From: Przewalskia tangutica
Taxonomy: Eukaryota > Streptophyta > Magnoliopsida > Solanales > Solanaceae
Direction of reading: 5' to 3'
Length of the DNA: 64,000 nt
Assembly (NCBI GenBank): GCA_029844215.1
Contig: CM056725.1
Span: 38,222,485 to 38,286,484 of the forward strand
Below the pieces are notes generated by a model. It did not search any database. It saw only the letters and a list, made by a program, of their open reading frames with translations, and had not been told where the DNA came from. The position numbers and the translations under genes were made by a program. Below are positions 1 through 12,883 of this stretch, one piece after another. Position 1 is the stretch's first letter; every line of letters starts with the position of its first letter.

Positions 1-584
1 GCTACTCGCAATACTTCAACCTATACCGGTTATACAAGTCTATCAAAGTCTAGACTACTCTGTAGAATAAATCTAGATACAAGATTCTACGGAAAATTGG
101 GCAGCATTTCCCTACCCGTCAAACTTCACAAGTCTACTGTAAATGCAGTCCCATGTAAATCTGATTCAATTCCTTTCTTATATACCTTCCTTGTATATAA
201 CTTATGCTTAATTCTTATACTTCAACAGTATGTAAACTCTAATTACAATAGGGGGACAAGATATTTACCTCGATAAGCCCATAATTATCCAAGTTTAAAT
301 GTCGATTCTGAGCAACGTTTAGCTCCTACTCTGGGCGCTCCAACCCGCTCCAAACAACCCTTAGAAGTTTCTAACAACTTCTACTTAAATACTATAAGGG
401 ATTTGGGCTAGGGTATTTAGGAATAGTAACTATACTTGGAAGACAACTTTCTACCAAGGGGGCTCTACAAGCCACTAGGCTAGAGGGGGAGAGGGTGTTG
501 GACGAAACACTACAAGAGAGAGGAGGGAATTTTGAGACTTGGAAGACAATTTTTGGATGAAGAAAACCTTCAAGTTAGGGGGGG

Positions 585-592
585 TATTTATA
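585..592 (-). promoter_or_regulatory. TATA box of N0 LTR
   Basis: TATAAATA on the - strand in the context CCTATAAATACCCCC, about 400 nt inside the LTR start. The same context occurs in the LTRs of N1, N2, N3, N4 and E, which supports it as the U3 promoter. Transcription would be expected to start about 30 nt downstream. Confidence 0.6.
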
Positions 593-751
593 GGCCAACC
601 AATGGCCAAGATGAAGCCAAGTGGTAGGCAAGTGTAGGGTGAGAATTCATCCATGTGTGCCTTATCCAACTACCACACAAAATATCACAAATATCCTACC
701 TACTCCAAGACCTTGAAATCGTCCAAATGAAGCCCACAAATCCGCCAACTT

Positions 752-773
752 GAGGGTGACAAGTGTCGCCCTC
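752..773 (-). promoter_or_regulatory. U3 palindrome, N0 copy
   Basis: Imperfect inverted repeat GAGGGTGACA / TGTCGCCCTC around an AAGTGT-like centre, upstream of the TATA box on the - strand. Homologous palindromes lie at the same place in every LTR of the window. In some copies the centre is CACGTG (G-box). Binding of a bZIP or bHLH factor is inferred from the motif only. Confidence 0.4.
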
Positions 774-987
774 TCGTTGGTCCAAAATATTTCATCTCTC
801 GGAAAAATCCGCAAAAATAATAAATGACATAGTCGTATTTTTCCCTTCGCAAAGTTTGGCAAACGTTTCGTCGAAAAACGATTCTTTTTGGTAGTTGTGC
901 ACAAAATTTCGTCCTTAGCCTAACTTAAGGCCTAAACTTTTGTACGTACTCCCACACGTACATACTCTGGAAATACGGGGTATAACA

Positions 988-3014
988 TTATTCATATACA
1001 CTCTCATTTTAGTTTACTTAAGGCACTAACATGTTATTATAAATCCGGGAGTTTAACCCAAAGTACTACGTACTTCTATTCTTTTAAAATGACTCATTTT
1101 CATATAAAACTTCCAAGATACTAATAACCGTAGTATCAAGTCATAACTACATTTTAAGACAAGTCACAATACCTTTTTAGAAAATATATTTTCGGGCTTC
1201 TAAATCAAGTGACTTCTTTCTTTTAAAACCCTAAGCAATTGATGCCTTTAAATCAATTTGCCTTTCGATATTTCAAGTCATTTAACATACTTAAATTACT
1301 TAGAGTAAACCACTCTTTTTAACTTTCCATAAAGCTATTATAACCAACTTCCCATAAAGTCGTTATACTAGCTTTATACATTAGCAACTTACATACTTCT
1401 TTATAACCAAGAGACTTAAACTTTCCAACAAAACAAGTATCAATAATACTTTCAACATACTTAAAGTCTCTTAACTTTTGAAAACCAAGATATCCTTAAT
1501 ATTTAAACAAGTGAGTTAATTCCCTAACTCAATCAACTTGGACATTCTTAAAATAAGCCAAGGGTATCAAATGGACCTAGATTGTAAAAATCTTGCACGT
1601 CTACCGTACTATACATTTACAACTTATTCATGCTCAAGAGATAAGAAAGTTCCACATACCTCTTCGGTTTAATCCACTTGCTAAGTCCAATTCGTCGCAC
1701 GTAGTATGTCAACCTATAATGACCATAGTACGTCTATTAACTTCTAGTTTCAAACGTAGAATATTCCAAGTGCAAAGCTACTAAATTCTACGGAAAATCG
1801 GACAGCACTTCCTTTGTTTCTACATACTTTGCCACCTTTTTCAAGGCCGAATTCAATAACCAAACACGCCACATTTAAGGCTCAACAAAGTAGTTAACAA
1901 TAGGGGATTACACGCTTAATCAAGACGTGTAAAATTCCGCCCCACAATTGACATTAAACTAGTCCAAAAATACAATGTCCATTCGGCAATTAGGGACAAC
2001 AATACCAATTCTTTTCCCATTTCCTAATCAATCCAAGTTGTTTAGTATAACAAGTTATCAAGCCTCAATTGAGTATAACTACTACAATCTTCAAATAGCT
2101 AATATGCGACGATTCTAATTAACGACCAAAATGTAATTCAATTTCAAATGCCTCAACATGTCATTTTCGGATTTGAGCTTCTAAACTTCCATAACACTTA
2201 TCAATCTTCATAGCACATATCACATGATCATTTCTAACTTATAATAACATGGAATCTTCAATTACAAAAGTAAGACGAAGATTATACCTCATTTAGCCCA
2301 AATATGATCCGAGATTACAAGTCGATCCTTAGCAACTTTAGCTCCTCCTTTCGACGTTCCAATCCACTCCAAGCAACCCTTAGAAGCTTATGAGGAACTC
2401 CTCTTCAAGTTCCATCTTCAAAGTTGAATAACTCCTTAGGTTTTCGCCTTGCGACTAATACGAAAACACCATTTTTCCGGGATCTTTCTATTGAGATACA
2501 CTTACAATATCCTTAGGTACCTTGGTTTAAAGTGGGGAGATTATTGGACAACAATTGAAAATTTTCCACTTGGAAAATCCCCATTGCCGTGAGCCCTCAT
2601 TAGTGAGCAAGAACAAGTTTCCAAATTTTTTCTAAGTGTTGAGAATGACAAAGTCTTGCACTACTAGTGTACATATATAACATAATGGAGGGTCTAGATT
2701 AGTACATATGGATGGCTTGGATGAGTTTCACATGGATAAAGCCAAGTGGCCCTTTGACAAGTCAACAATGTCAAGCTCTTTGTCTTTACAAGACTTGGTC
2801 ATTTAAACTATGGTCAAATGACCATTTTAACCATGACAATTTCGTCCAAGTCCACAAAGGGGGGGGTGACACGTGTCGCCCTCCCATTCGTCGCAATATT
2901 TCATTTTCCGATAATTCCATAATTCCGATAAATTTTTACTCGTCTCAAATCTTAATATTTTTGGGTTCTTACCTTCGTTCTTATAAACATATCCTGAAAT
3001 TCCGGGGTGTAACA
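988..3014 (-). repeat. Element A, 3' LTR (interrupted by N0)
   Basis: This is the visible part of the 3' LTR of element A. It aligns with 8133-9732, the other LTR of A, with about 11 differences in the first 610 aligned bases by eye, so the two are a pair of modest age. The right edge reads GGGGTGTAACA and is followed directly by the complement of a polypurine tract. The segment 2586-3014 holds the U3 end that B removed from view in the other copy, including a GGTGACACGTGTCGCC palindrome near 2866-2882. The left part lies beyond N0, outside the window. Confidence 0.85.
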
Positions 3015-3050
3015 TTCTTCCCCCCTTAGAAACATTCGTCCCCGAATGTT
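3015..3050 (-). promoter_or_regulatory. Element A polypurine tract and adjoining inverted repeat
   Basis: On the - strand the tract TAAGGGGGGAAGAA abuts the LTR start TGTTACACC, as expected for the plus-strand primer of a Ty3/gypsy element. Just upstream is the inverted repeat AACATTCG / CGAATGTT (3031-3050 with a short spacer). The same arrangement borders the 3' LTR of B, N1, E, N2, N3 and N5, and of C with a mismatch. Confidence 0.8.
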
Positions 3051-3149
3051 CTTTCGGGAGTCAAACTTAAAGATAGCGACATAGTCTCCTTACAACCCCT
3101 ACATACCAATAATGCCACACGTGGCCACATAACAATGCTCATACTAAAA

Positions 3150-4760
3150 TGTCAACCTGAAACCCCATGTGTCCACGTCGGTTATCTGCATAAAGCTTCT
3201 GCTGACTCTGAGCTTACTCATAATCTTTCCTGGATAAGCTTCACCTTATCGCAGCCCACTGAATCAAGTCTGGAGCAAATAACTGAACCTCGCCTACGTC
3301 GAACCATCCAACCAGCGATCTACACTTTCTTACATACAAGGCCTCATACAGGGCCATCTGAATACTGGAAGGGTATCTGTTATCGTACGCAACACAACAA
3401 GAGGCAATTAACCCTCCCGGATATTTCTGAAATCAAGAACACAGGCCCATGACCTATCCTCGAGTGCACGGATAGTACACTCTGCTGTCGTCCGTCGGTG
3501 CGAGGTGTAATGCAACACTGAGACTCACCTGTGTCCCTAAAACCCTTCTGAAAAAGCTCCAGAAGTTATATGTAATCGAGCTCATCTGTCTGACATCATA
3601 AACGTAGGAACCCCGTGCAGTCTCACAATCCCCCTGCTATAAAAGCTAGCATGAACCTCAGCCGAGTAAGCGGTCCTAACCGGAAGAACACGGCTGGTTT
3701 CGTCAGCCTATTTACCATGACCCCCAGGGAGTCTCACTTCCTCTGAGTACGATGCCACCCTGTAACAAGATCCATTTTAATTACCTCCCATGTCTAAGTC
3801 GGGGTCTAAATCGCCTGTAATAGCCCGCTGGGCTTCTGGTGTTCAACCATGACCTGCTACTAATTCGGATATTAAGCAACAACTCTGCTAAGTCCCTTTT
3901 TCCGGTCATCTTACCCATACATACATCTGAGGTCACGACACAACTTAGTCGACCCCGAACAATTTGAGCAATAAGCACTGTATGCCTCCCCTAAAACCTG
4001 CTGACTAGTCCTGCAGCACCGGGTACACACTATCTATCCTCATCTCACAGCACCTTATCCGGTGCTACTCAAACATGCTCTTCTCTTCTCGGAGAGCCGT
4101 ATCTCGATATCGTATCATAACTGGATCCTCATATTGTCGCCTCTTTACTTCCTCAACGATGGAAGACTCGGCAACCTCTCGGATCTAAACTTCATTAACC
4201 TTGGAAACAAATAATCGAACCCCCCGGCTCGTTAGCTAACGAATCTCACGGACCACGCGTCACTGCACATGCGCCCATCCGGCGGACTACCCATAGACCA
4301 CGACTAAGAGTATACAGAATCGTCTTGGCTTTCCCCGGATGGTATAGGATATCGATATCACAATCCTTGAATAACTCTAACCACCGTCGCTGTCGCAAAT
4401 TCTACTACCACTGTCTGAAGGTATACCGGAGGCTTTTGTGGTCTGCACAAATATCCACATGAAGTCTATAATATACGTCATGCCCCCAAATCTTCAAGGC
4501 ATGATTTAACTTCCGCCAGTTCTAAATCATGAGTGGCATAACTCCGCTCATGCTTCCCTAACTGCCGGGAAACATAGGCTCTAACATTATCGTTTTGCAT
4601 CAGCACACAACCTAGCCTAACACCCAACGTGTTACAATAATAACCTAACCCTCTAGTCTCATAGGAGGGGTTAGAACTGTAGTCGTGGTCAACTTATCTT
4701 CCAATAACTGAAAGCCTTTCTCATTCCTGCGAAATCTACGGGTAGCCTTAATCTCACATC
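3150..4760 (-). pseudogene. Element A: decayed pol end (RT end, RNase H, integrase)
   Basis: In - strand order, 4760-4620 gives a reverse-transcriptase C-terminal stretch (KLTTTTVLTPPM). Then 4620-4340 gives RNase H (LMQNDN, SRQLGKHERSYATHDLELA, then RQRRW), and 3990-3150 gives integrase, with VRLHGVPTFMMSDR carrying a catalytic Asp in the expected place near 3600. Frames change several times and stops interrupt (for example right after SDR), so no intact protein exists. The integrase C-terminal GPY/F part and chromodomain are missing: the remnant runs straight into the polypurine region. The motifs fit plant Ty3/gypsy chromoviruses of Tekay/Del type. Some breaks may be sequence errors (see findings), but the large deletions cannot be. 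Confidence 0.75.
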
Positions 4761-7080
4761 TGGTTCCTGTTTCCCTTTACATGCAACCAAACTTGGTCAC
4801 TAAACTTAGACTTAATTCCTTTGCTTGCCTCATGGCTAAGACTTACTGTCAATCACAATTTAGGGGGGGGGGGGATTTCCTTGATCTCGTAAAGTAGTAA
4901 CCCGATTTTCCTTTCCCAGTTGGTAGAGCCTATAGCTAGGTTTACCACATTTCCTCAAAATGTTCTTACTTCCCATTATTTACTAATGGTCTTTACACTA
5001 ATCTGGGATAGTCATATCTCGTGCAACTTACATAACCATAGTCGTATTCTCCTTTATCATTCTGGCCATATCATTACCTTAGGCTTATTATTAGCAAAAG
5101 TATTTCTATCTTGATTCATAATCGTACAGTTTCATACATGCTTACAACCTGCATTTATATCTTTACGATACTTCCTCGACCAATTCGTACGTCGTTCTTA
5201 ATTACCCCAACACAACACTTTTCCCACGGTTATCTACAACTGTAACATATGCCATGACGATACCGAACACCTTACCAGTCTCATATCCTGCGTCTAACAA
5301 CATGGGTACACGCAACCCCATAATACGTAAAACTGTCCTTTTACGTGGGGGAGAGAACTTATCTCCCTTTTATAAACTTTCCTTGGAGTCACAACCCTAA
5401 TCACAGGGTCCTCTTGCGGTCCAGTAAATATCTAATCATCACGCACCGCCTTAAAGTCATGTAGATTTTCAAAACCTACCAAAGATGCCCTCAGCTTTCT
5501 GCCGGCAGCACTCGTACTTATTTTATTCATGCCTTGCACACTTTCCTGAAATTATCCGGAAGGTCGTGGCCCTGACCGCCACACCAAACCAACTCCAAGT
5601 ACCTCCAAGGGCACTTAACATAAATTCCTTCAAATTCAATTATTACTTACTTTCTGCGTCAATTTACCTCAAATGAACAAGTCACACAGACTTATTAAAA
5701 TCAACAATGTCAAAGAAGGAAGGATAATTCACTGGTTACCACCACTTCTCTTCCTTTCCACTCGATAACCGGCTTACCGAGAACTGGTACCGAATCAATC
5801 TCTCTTCTGTAGTCCACGTTGGCATAACAAGAGGCCAATTAGTTCGTACTCATAATGACCTCAACGTCTGTCATAACAGCTCTGCTAGGTTCGCTGGGGT
5901 CCAACCGTATCGTTACCGGTAATTATTATCTACCCGCTCAGCTACCACCCAACACTCACGGGTGTAGTCACCATGAAAGGTCCTCATGGATTCAGGTTCC
6001 ATTTCTTTACACTTGGCTGCTCTCTTTTTCACTGGTGGTACTCTTTCCGTACTTCCAAACTTATACTAGCATACGTACATATCCTTCATACAGATTCGGG
6101 CCTCCAATCTTTGGAGTTACTATTCTAAACAACATAAGGCCATTTCCGGCTCTCACACCCTGGTTCCAGTGGAACACGTCCACGAACCCGTAAAATGATT
6201 AACTAGACTTGGGTCTTGCACCCTCGTGACCCTGTCATGTAGCGGGACTACTTCCAACTTATCCCATTTCATTTCAAGCTATGGGGCGACCCTTAATAGG
6301 TCCCCAACCCGACTCGGCGTCGTATTTAACTCTTTTCCTTGGTCTGTCTTAACTTTTTACTACCCGAGAAGGCCTTATATACCTAAGGTCTCGGTGGTTA
6401 TCACATTCTTAGGCTCGCAATTTCCATGCTCCATGCCTACCTTATCAGTCCCAGTGCGGGTACAAAACTTATCGTAATACCATAATCGTGTTGTCTTGAC
6501 CACAACAACCATACTTACTCCATACGGATCTCACCCGTACCATTCTCGAAATCCTACTACGTGGCTCAATTTATTAAATAGTCTTCCATTAATTCCCTTA
6601 ATAATAACTTCTTAAGGGTCCATTTCCTTCTCAGACAGCTCATCATTTCCTAATTATCTCAAATTAGTACGTAAAACCTTGATGAGAATTCATTAAACTG
6701 TTTCATACCTTCCCGGTATTTATTTAGTCCTTACCAAATCCTGGTAATCTAAAATCATTCTAGGCAACACGCGTCTGACCCTCATACATAAATCCGTATA
6801 GTTGTATGTCACAATACCAACTACAAACATTACCAACCTGGATACGCAATCCACATAATCTTTCCTGGGTCACTGCTGCCTTTCTCGTAGCTGCAAACAA
6901 TCATAACTTGTTAGGGAGAGACGACCCTAACCATACAGCTCTATCGCACGATCTTAGAGTGAGAAGAATGGAAACCAATCCTAAATGTCCTGCAGCCTCC
7001 TGATTATAGATGTGGTGCACAACACACCGATAATCAAGACTCTACTAGACACGGTCTGTAGACACTTTCCGAGGACTAAC
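4760..7080 (-). other. Element A: non-coding internal region
   Basis: Between the primer-binding site and the RT remnant there are about 2.3 kb with no recognisable gag, protease or RT core on either strand, and only short open frames. A stretch at about 5970-6340 is homologous to the non-coding module of C (28100-28490), E (33500-33720), N1, N2 and N3, including a decayed version of their stem-loop near 6282-6311. A run of ten G lies at 4862-4872. In A this module is upstream of pol remnants, whereas in the gag-only elements it lies between gag and the polypurine tract. Confidence 0.6.
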
Positions 7081-7081
7081 T

Positions 7082-7093
7082 GCTCTGATACCA
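7082..7093 (-). promoter_or_regulatory. Element A primer-binding site (tRNA-iMet)
   Basis: TGGTATCAGAGC on the - strand, complementary to the 3' end of plant initiator-Met tRNA, four bases from the LTR end (GTGACA AAAG TGG...). It fixes the orientation of A and the inner edge of its 5' LTR. Confidence 0.9.
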
Positions 7094-7097
7094 CTTT

Positions 7098-9732
7098 TGT
7101 CACGACCCGAACCGGGCGTGGTCGTGCCTACACAGGCACCCTTTCGGTATACATCAGAGAATAGCAGCGGAACATACACAACTTATAAAATGCTTAAACA
7201 TAAAATAACAACAGGCTAGCCGATAAGGCCACCTTCCGTAAACTATACATAATAAACAGTACATTTTTTTTCTTTACAACCCAATCCACAAATGTGACTA
7301 CAGACCTCTAAGAATAACAACTGTGACGGGACAGGGCCCCGCCATACCCCTGAATGTACAACAACCGACCATACCAGGGATAAGCCTCCGGAGTAATGGA
7401 GCTTCTCAACAGCTGAATCAGCGATCCTAAAAGTGAGGATCAGCTACCTGTATACTCTACCTGCGGCATGAGAACGCACCCCAAGGAGGTCGATAACATG
7501 TACCAAATATGTGGCCCGAAAATCAGAATGAAATCATAAGTCTATAATAAAACTGGAGACAGGTATGATAACTCAATTAACAGTACACAGTGCCTTACTA
7601 ACAATGAGAGTAATCAAGAGTATACTTACAACATAAAAATAGGAAGCTCGCGATCAAAGCAGGACCACCCGCCCACAATATCATTAAGTAATCCTACTCC
7701 TGGGACTATTTCACCCGCATAGGTCGTGTGGACCCGCATGAGGTATTCCTCGCATAGGTTGTACCCGCCCGCATGGGACTATTTCACCCGCATAAGCCCA
7801 TAAGGACTCGCATGAGATATTCCTCGCATCATGGGTAGCAAATCCACGGAAACAGGTGGTATAACGTCTTGGGGGTTTACCCCTCATTTATACTCTTACC
7901 CTGAAGCAGGTGGTATAACGTCTTGGGGGTTTACCCCTCATTTATACTCTTACCCTGGAGAAGGTGGTATAACGTCTTGGGGGTTTACCCCTAATTTATA
8001 CTCTTACCCTATCTCAACCGGCCATCATACATAACATAAGCCCTACCGGCTTATCATACATAAAATAAGCACTACCGGCTTATCATACAATAAATAAGCA
8101 AGTTAAGAAATCCCCCTAACTTCTTATTAGTCTTATTCATATACACTCTCATTTTAGTTTACTTAAGGCACTAACATGTTATTATAAATCCGGGAGTTTA
8201 ACCCAAAGTACTACGTACTTCTATTCTTTTAAAATGACTCATTTTCATATAAAACTTCCAAGATACTAATAACCGTAGTATCAAGTCATAACTACATTTT
8301 AAGACAAGTCACAATACCTTTTTAGAAAATACATTTTCGGGCTTCTAAATCAAGTGACTTCTTTCTTTTAAAACCCTAAGCAATTGATGCCTTTAAATCA
8401 ATTTGCCTTTTGTTATTTCAAGTCATTTAACATACTTAAATTACTTAGAGTAAACCACTCTTTTTAACTCTCCATAAAGCTATTATAACCAACTTCCCAT
8501 AAAGCCGTTATACTAGCTTTATACATTAGCAACTTACATACTTCTTTATAACCAAGAGGCTTAAACTTTCCAACAAAACAAGTACCAATAATACTTTCAA
8601 CATACTTAAAGTCTCTTAACTTTTGAAAACCAAGATATCCTTAATATTTAAACAAGTGAGTTAATTCCCTAACTCAATCAACTTGGACATTCTTAAAATA
8701 AGCCAAGGGTATCAATTGGGCCTAGATTGTCAAAATCTTGTACGTCTACCGTACTATACATTTACAACTTATTGATGCTCAAGAGATAAGAATGTTCCAC
8801 ATACCTCTTCGGTTTAATCCACTTGCTAAGTCCAATTCGCCGCGGGTAGTATGTCAACCTATAATGACCATAGTACGTCTATTAACTTCTAGTTTCAAAC
8901 GTAGAATATTCCAAGTGCAAAGCTACTAAATTCTACGGAAAATCGGACAGCACTTCCTTTGTTTCTACATACTTTGCCACCTTTTTCAAGGCCGAATTCA
9001 CTAACCAAACACGCCACATTTAAGGCTCAACAAAGTAGTTAACAATAGGGGATTACACGCTTAATCAAGACGTGTAAAATTCCGCCCCACAATTGATATT
9101 AAACTAGTCCAAAAATACAATGTCCATTCGGCAATTAGGGACAACAATACCAATTCTTTTCCCATTTCCTATTCAATCCAAGTTGTTTAGTATAACATGT
9201 TATCAAGACGCAATTGAGTATAACTACTACAATCTTCAAGTAGGTAATATGCGACGATTCTAATTAACGACCAAAATGTAATTCAATTTCAAATGCCTCA
9301 ACATGTCATTTTCGGATTTGAGCTTCTAAACTTCCATAACACTTATCAATCTTCATAGCACATATCACATGATCATTTCTAACTTATAATAACATGGAAT
9401 CTTCAATTACAAAAGTAAGACGAAGATTATACCTCATTTAGCCCAAATATGATCCGAGATTACAAGTCGATCCTTAGCAACTTTAGCTCCTCCTTTCGAT
9501 GTTCCAATCCACTCCAAGCAACCCTTAGAAGCTTATGAGGAACTCCTCTTCAAGTTCCATCTTCAAAGTTGAATAACACCTTAGGTTTTCGCCTTGCGAC
9601 TAATACGAAAACACCATTTTTCCGGGATCTTTCTATTGAGATACACTTATAATACCCTTAGGTACCTTGGTTTAAAGTGGGGAGATTATTGGACAACAAT
9701 TGAAAATTTTCCCCTTAGAAAATCCCCATTGT
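7098..9732 (-). repeat. Element A, 5' LTR, cut by element B
   Basis: The LTR begins (sense 3' end) at the TGTCACGACCC next to the primer site and matches the 3' LTR of A from 8133 onward. It stops at 9732, where element B starts. The five bases ATTGT (9728-9732) are the expected left target duplication; the right copy lies outside the window. The U3 part therefore lies beyond the window. It carries CCCGCATGAGG-type repeats (7700-7830) followed by a 54-bp tandem array. Confidence 0.85.
7854..8010 (+). repeat. 54-bp minisatellite in element A LTR
   Basis: Three tandem copies begin at 7854, 7908 and 7962 (unit containing GTCTTGGGGGTTTACCCC). Because 54 is divisible by three, the + strand stays open for 67 codons with the repeated peptide WGFTPHLYSYP, antisense to the element. 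Related arrays occur in B (55-bp period) and C (54/66/78-bp spacings). Confidence 0.85.
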
Positions 9733-12717
9733 TGTCACTGACAACCCGGGCCGTGGATCGTGCCCTACAGGCACCCCTTTCGTATACATCGAGAATAGCA
9801 ATGAACATACACAACTGATAAAATGCTGAAACATAATATAACAACAGGCTAGCCGATAAGGCCACCTTCCGTAAATTATACAAATAAAACAGTACATTTT
9901 TTTCCCTTTACAACCCAAACAACAATGTGACTACAGACCTCTATGAATAACAACTCTGGCGGGACAGGGCCCCGCCATACCCCTGAATGTACAACGACCG
10001 AAAATACCAGGGATAAGCCTCCGAAATAAAGGAGTTTCTCAACAGCTGAACAGTGATCCTAAGAGCGAGGATCGAACTCAGTACTCTACTGCGGCGTGAC
10101 GCGGCCCCGAAGGAGGTCGATTACAACATGTACCAAATATGTGGCGAAATCTTGTAATGAAATCATAAGTCTATAATAAAGCGAGACGGTATGATAACTC
10201 AATTAACGATTACCGAAGGCCTTACTAACAATGACAGTAACTAGGAGTATACGTACAACATAAAAAAATAGGAAGCTCACGATCAAAGCAGAACCATCCG
10301 TCCGCAGTATCATTAAGCAATCCTACTCCTGGGACTATTTCACCCGCATAGGTCATGCGGACCCACATGAGGTATTCCTCGCATAGGCTGTATCCGCCCG
10401 CATGGGACTATTTCACCCGCATAAGCCCATAAGGACTCGCATGAGGTATTTCTCGCATCGTGGGTAGCAAATCCACAGAAACAGGTGGTATAACTATCTT
10501 GGGGATTTACCCCTCAATTATACTCTTACCCTGAAGCAGTTGGTATAACTATCTTGGGGATTTACCCCTCAGATATACTCTTACCCTGGAGAAGGTGGTA
10601 TAACTATCTTGGGAATTTACCCCTCAGATATACTCTTACCCTATCTCAACCGGCCATCATACAAAATGTAAGCAAGTTAAGAAATCCCCTTAACTTCTTA
10701 TTCATATACACTCTCATTTTAGTTTACTTAAGACACTAGCATATCTTTTATAAAAATCCGGGAATTTAACCCAAGTACTACATACTTCTACTTTTTAAAA
10801 CAAATGACTCTTTTTAGTATAAAACTTCCAAGATACTATTAACCATAGTATCAAGTCGAAATTACATTTCAAGACAAGTCACAATACCTTTAGAAATAAA
10901 GTTAGGTTTCTAAATCAAGTGACTCCTTTTCTTATAAAACCTTAGGCAATTGATGCCTTAAAATCAAATTGTCTTCCATTAAATCAAGTCATTTATCATA
11001 CTTAAATTACTTAGAGTAAACCACTCTTTAACTTTTCATAAAGCTATTATAACCAACTTCCCATAAAGCCGTTATACTAGCTTTATACATTAGCAACTTA
11101 CATACTTCTTTATAACCAAGAGACTTAAACTATAGAAACAAAACAAGTATCAATAATACTTTCAACATACTTAAAGTCTCTTAACTTTTGAAAGCCAAGA
11201 TATCCTTAATATTTAACAAGTGAGTTAATTCCCTAACTCAATCAACTTGGACATTCTTAAAATAAGCCAAGGATATCAAATGGACCTAGATTGTCAAAAT
11301 CTTGTACGTCTACCGTACTATACATTTACAACCTATTCATGCTCAAGAGATAAGAAAGTTCCACATACTTCTTTGGTTTAATCCACCTGCTAAGTCCAAT
11401 TCGCCGTACGTAGTATGTCAACCTATAATGACCATAGTACGTCTATTAACATCTTACTTCAAACGTAGAATATTATAAGTGTAAAGTCTCTAAATTCTAC
11501 GGAAAATCGGACATCACCTCCTTTGTTTCTACTTACTTTGCCATCTTTTTCAAGGCCGAATTCAATAACTAAACACGCCACATTTAAGGCCCAATAAATG
11601 CAATTAACAATAGGGGATTACACGCCTACTAGACGTGTAAAATTCCGCCCCACAAACGATATCAAACTAATACAACTACTAGTCCAATTCGGCCACATTG
11701 AGATGCAACAATACCAAGTCTTATCCAATTTCTTTTCAATCCAAGTTGTTTAGTATAACATGTTATAAGGCCGCAATTGATTATAAAAACTATAATCTTC
11801 AAGTAGATAACATGCGACGATTCTAGTTAATGACCAAAGTGTAATTCAATTTCAAATGACTCAACATGTCATTTTCGGATTTGAGATTCCAAATTTCCAT
11901 AACACTTATCAAACTTCATAACACATATCACATGATCATTTCTAACTTATAATAACATGGAATCTTCAATTACAAAAGTAAAATGAAGGTTATACCTCAA
12001 TTAGCCCAAATATGATCCAAGATCACAAGTCGCTCCTTAGCAACTTTAGCTCCTCCTTTCGACGTTCCAATCCACTCCAAGCAACCCTTAGAAGCTTATG
12101 AATAACTCATCTTCAAGTTCCCACTTCAAAGTTGAATAACTCCTTAGGTTTTCGCGTTGCGACTAATAGGAAAACACCATTTTTCTGGGATCTTTCTATT
12201 GAGATACACTTACAATACACTCATGAACCTTGGTTTAAAGTGGGGAGATTATTGGACAACAATTGAAAATTTTTGTCTTGGTATTTTGCCCAAACCCGAG
12301 AGCAATACCACAAGAACAAGAGTTCTTCCAATTGTTTTCTAAGTGTTAAGCCTTGTCTTGCTACTAAGGATGATTATATAACCAAATGGAAGGTCTAGAT
12401 TAAAACAAATGGGTGGTTTGGATGCATTCTAATTAAATATCAAGCTATGTAGGGTCATTGACTTGGTCAATGTTGTCAAGCTCTTAGTCTAGCAAGACTT
12501 TCTTCATAAATATGGTCAAATGACCATTTCACCCATGCACATTTCGTCCATGACCATAAAGGGGAGGGGTGACACGTGTCGTTCTCCCGTTCGTCGCAAT
12601 ATTTCGTTTTCCGACATTTTCATAATTCCAATAAATTTTTACTCGTCTCAAATCTTAACATTTTTGTGTTCTTACGTACGTTCTTATAAACATATCCTGA
12701 AATTCCGAGGTGTAACA
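9733..12717 (-). repeat. Element B, 3' LTR
   Basis: This complete 2985-bp LTR runs from TGTCACTGACAACC (sense 3' end, a variant of TGTCACGACCCGAACC) to ..GAGGTGTAACA. It resembles both LTRs of A across the body (10700-12270 versus 988-2560 and 8133-9720) with more indels than the A pair shows. It is followed directly by a polypurine tract, so it is the 3' LTR. Confidence 0.88.
10483..10645 (+). repeat. 55-bp minisatellite in element B LTR
   Basis: Three tandem copies begin at 10483, 10538 and 10593, homologous to the 54-bp array of A and at the same place in the LTR. Period 55 breaks the repeated peptide frame seen in A and C. Confidence 0.8.
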
Positions 12718-12753
12718 TTCTTCCCCCCTTAGAAACATTCGTCCCCGAATGTT
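12718..12753 (-). promoter_or_regulatory. Element B polypurine tract and inverted repeat
   Basis: The complement TTCTTCCCCCCTTA at 12718-12731 borders the 3' LTR. The arms AACATTCG (12734-12741) and CGAATGTT (12746-12753) form the inverted repeat seen next to the other tracts. Confidence 0.8.
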
Positions 12754-12883
12754 CTTTCGGAGTCAAACTTAAAGATAGCCACATAGTCTCCTTACAACCC
12801 CTACATACCAATAATGCCACACGTGGCCACATAACAATGCTCATACAAAAATGTCAACCTGAACCCCCATGTGTCAACGTCGG

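Larger units (their letters stand above)
1..987 (-). mobile_element. N0: partial LTR inserted in the 3' LTR of element A
   Basis: This is the first part (U3 and start of R, read on the - strand) of a Ty3/gypsy LTR whose rest lies left of the window. Its right edge reads ..ACGGGGTATAACA, the complement of the TGTTATACCCCG start shared by the LTRs here. Immediately right of it, sequence of another LTR resumes that is continuous at 8133 in a second copy, so N0 interrupts that LTR. The stretch is related to 31742-32929 of element E but diverged, so it is a separate subfamily. Whether it is a solo LTR or the 5' LTR of a full element cannot be told. No coding potential is seen. Confidence 0.8.

Noticed and set aside
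5855..6193. 112-codon + strand frame in element A
   Set aside because: It lies in the shared non-coding module, has no recognisable domain and is not conserved as a frame in the homologous part of C.
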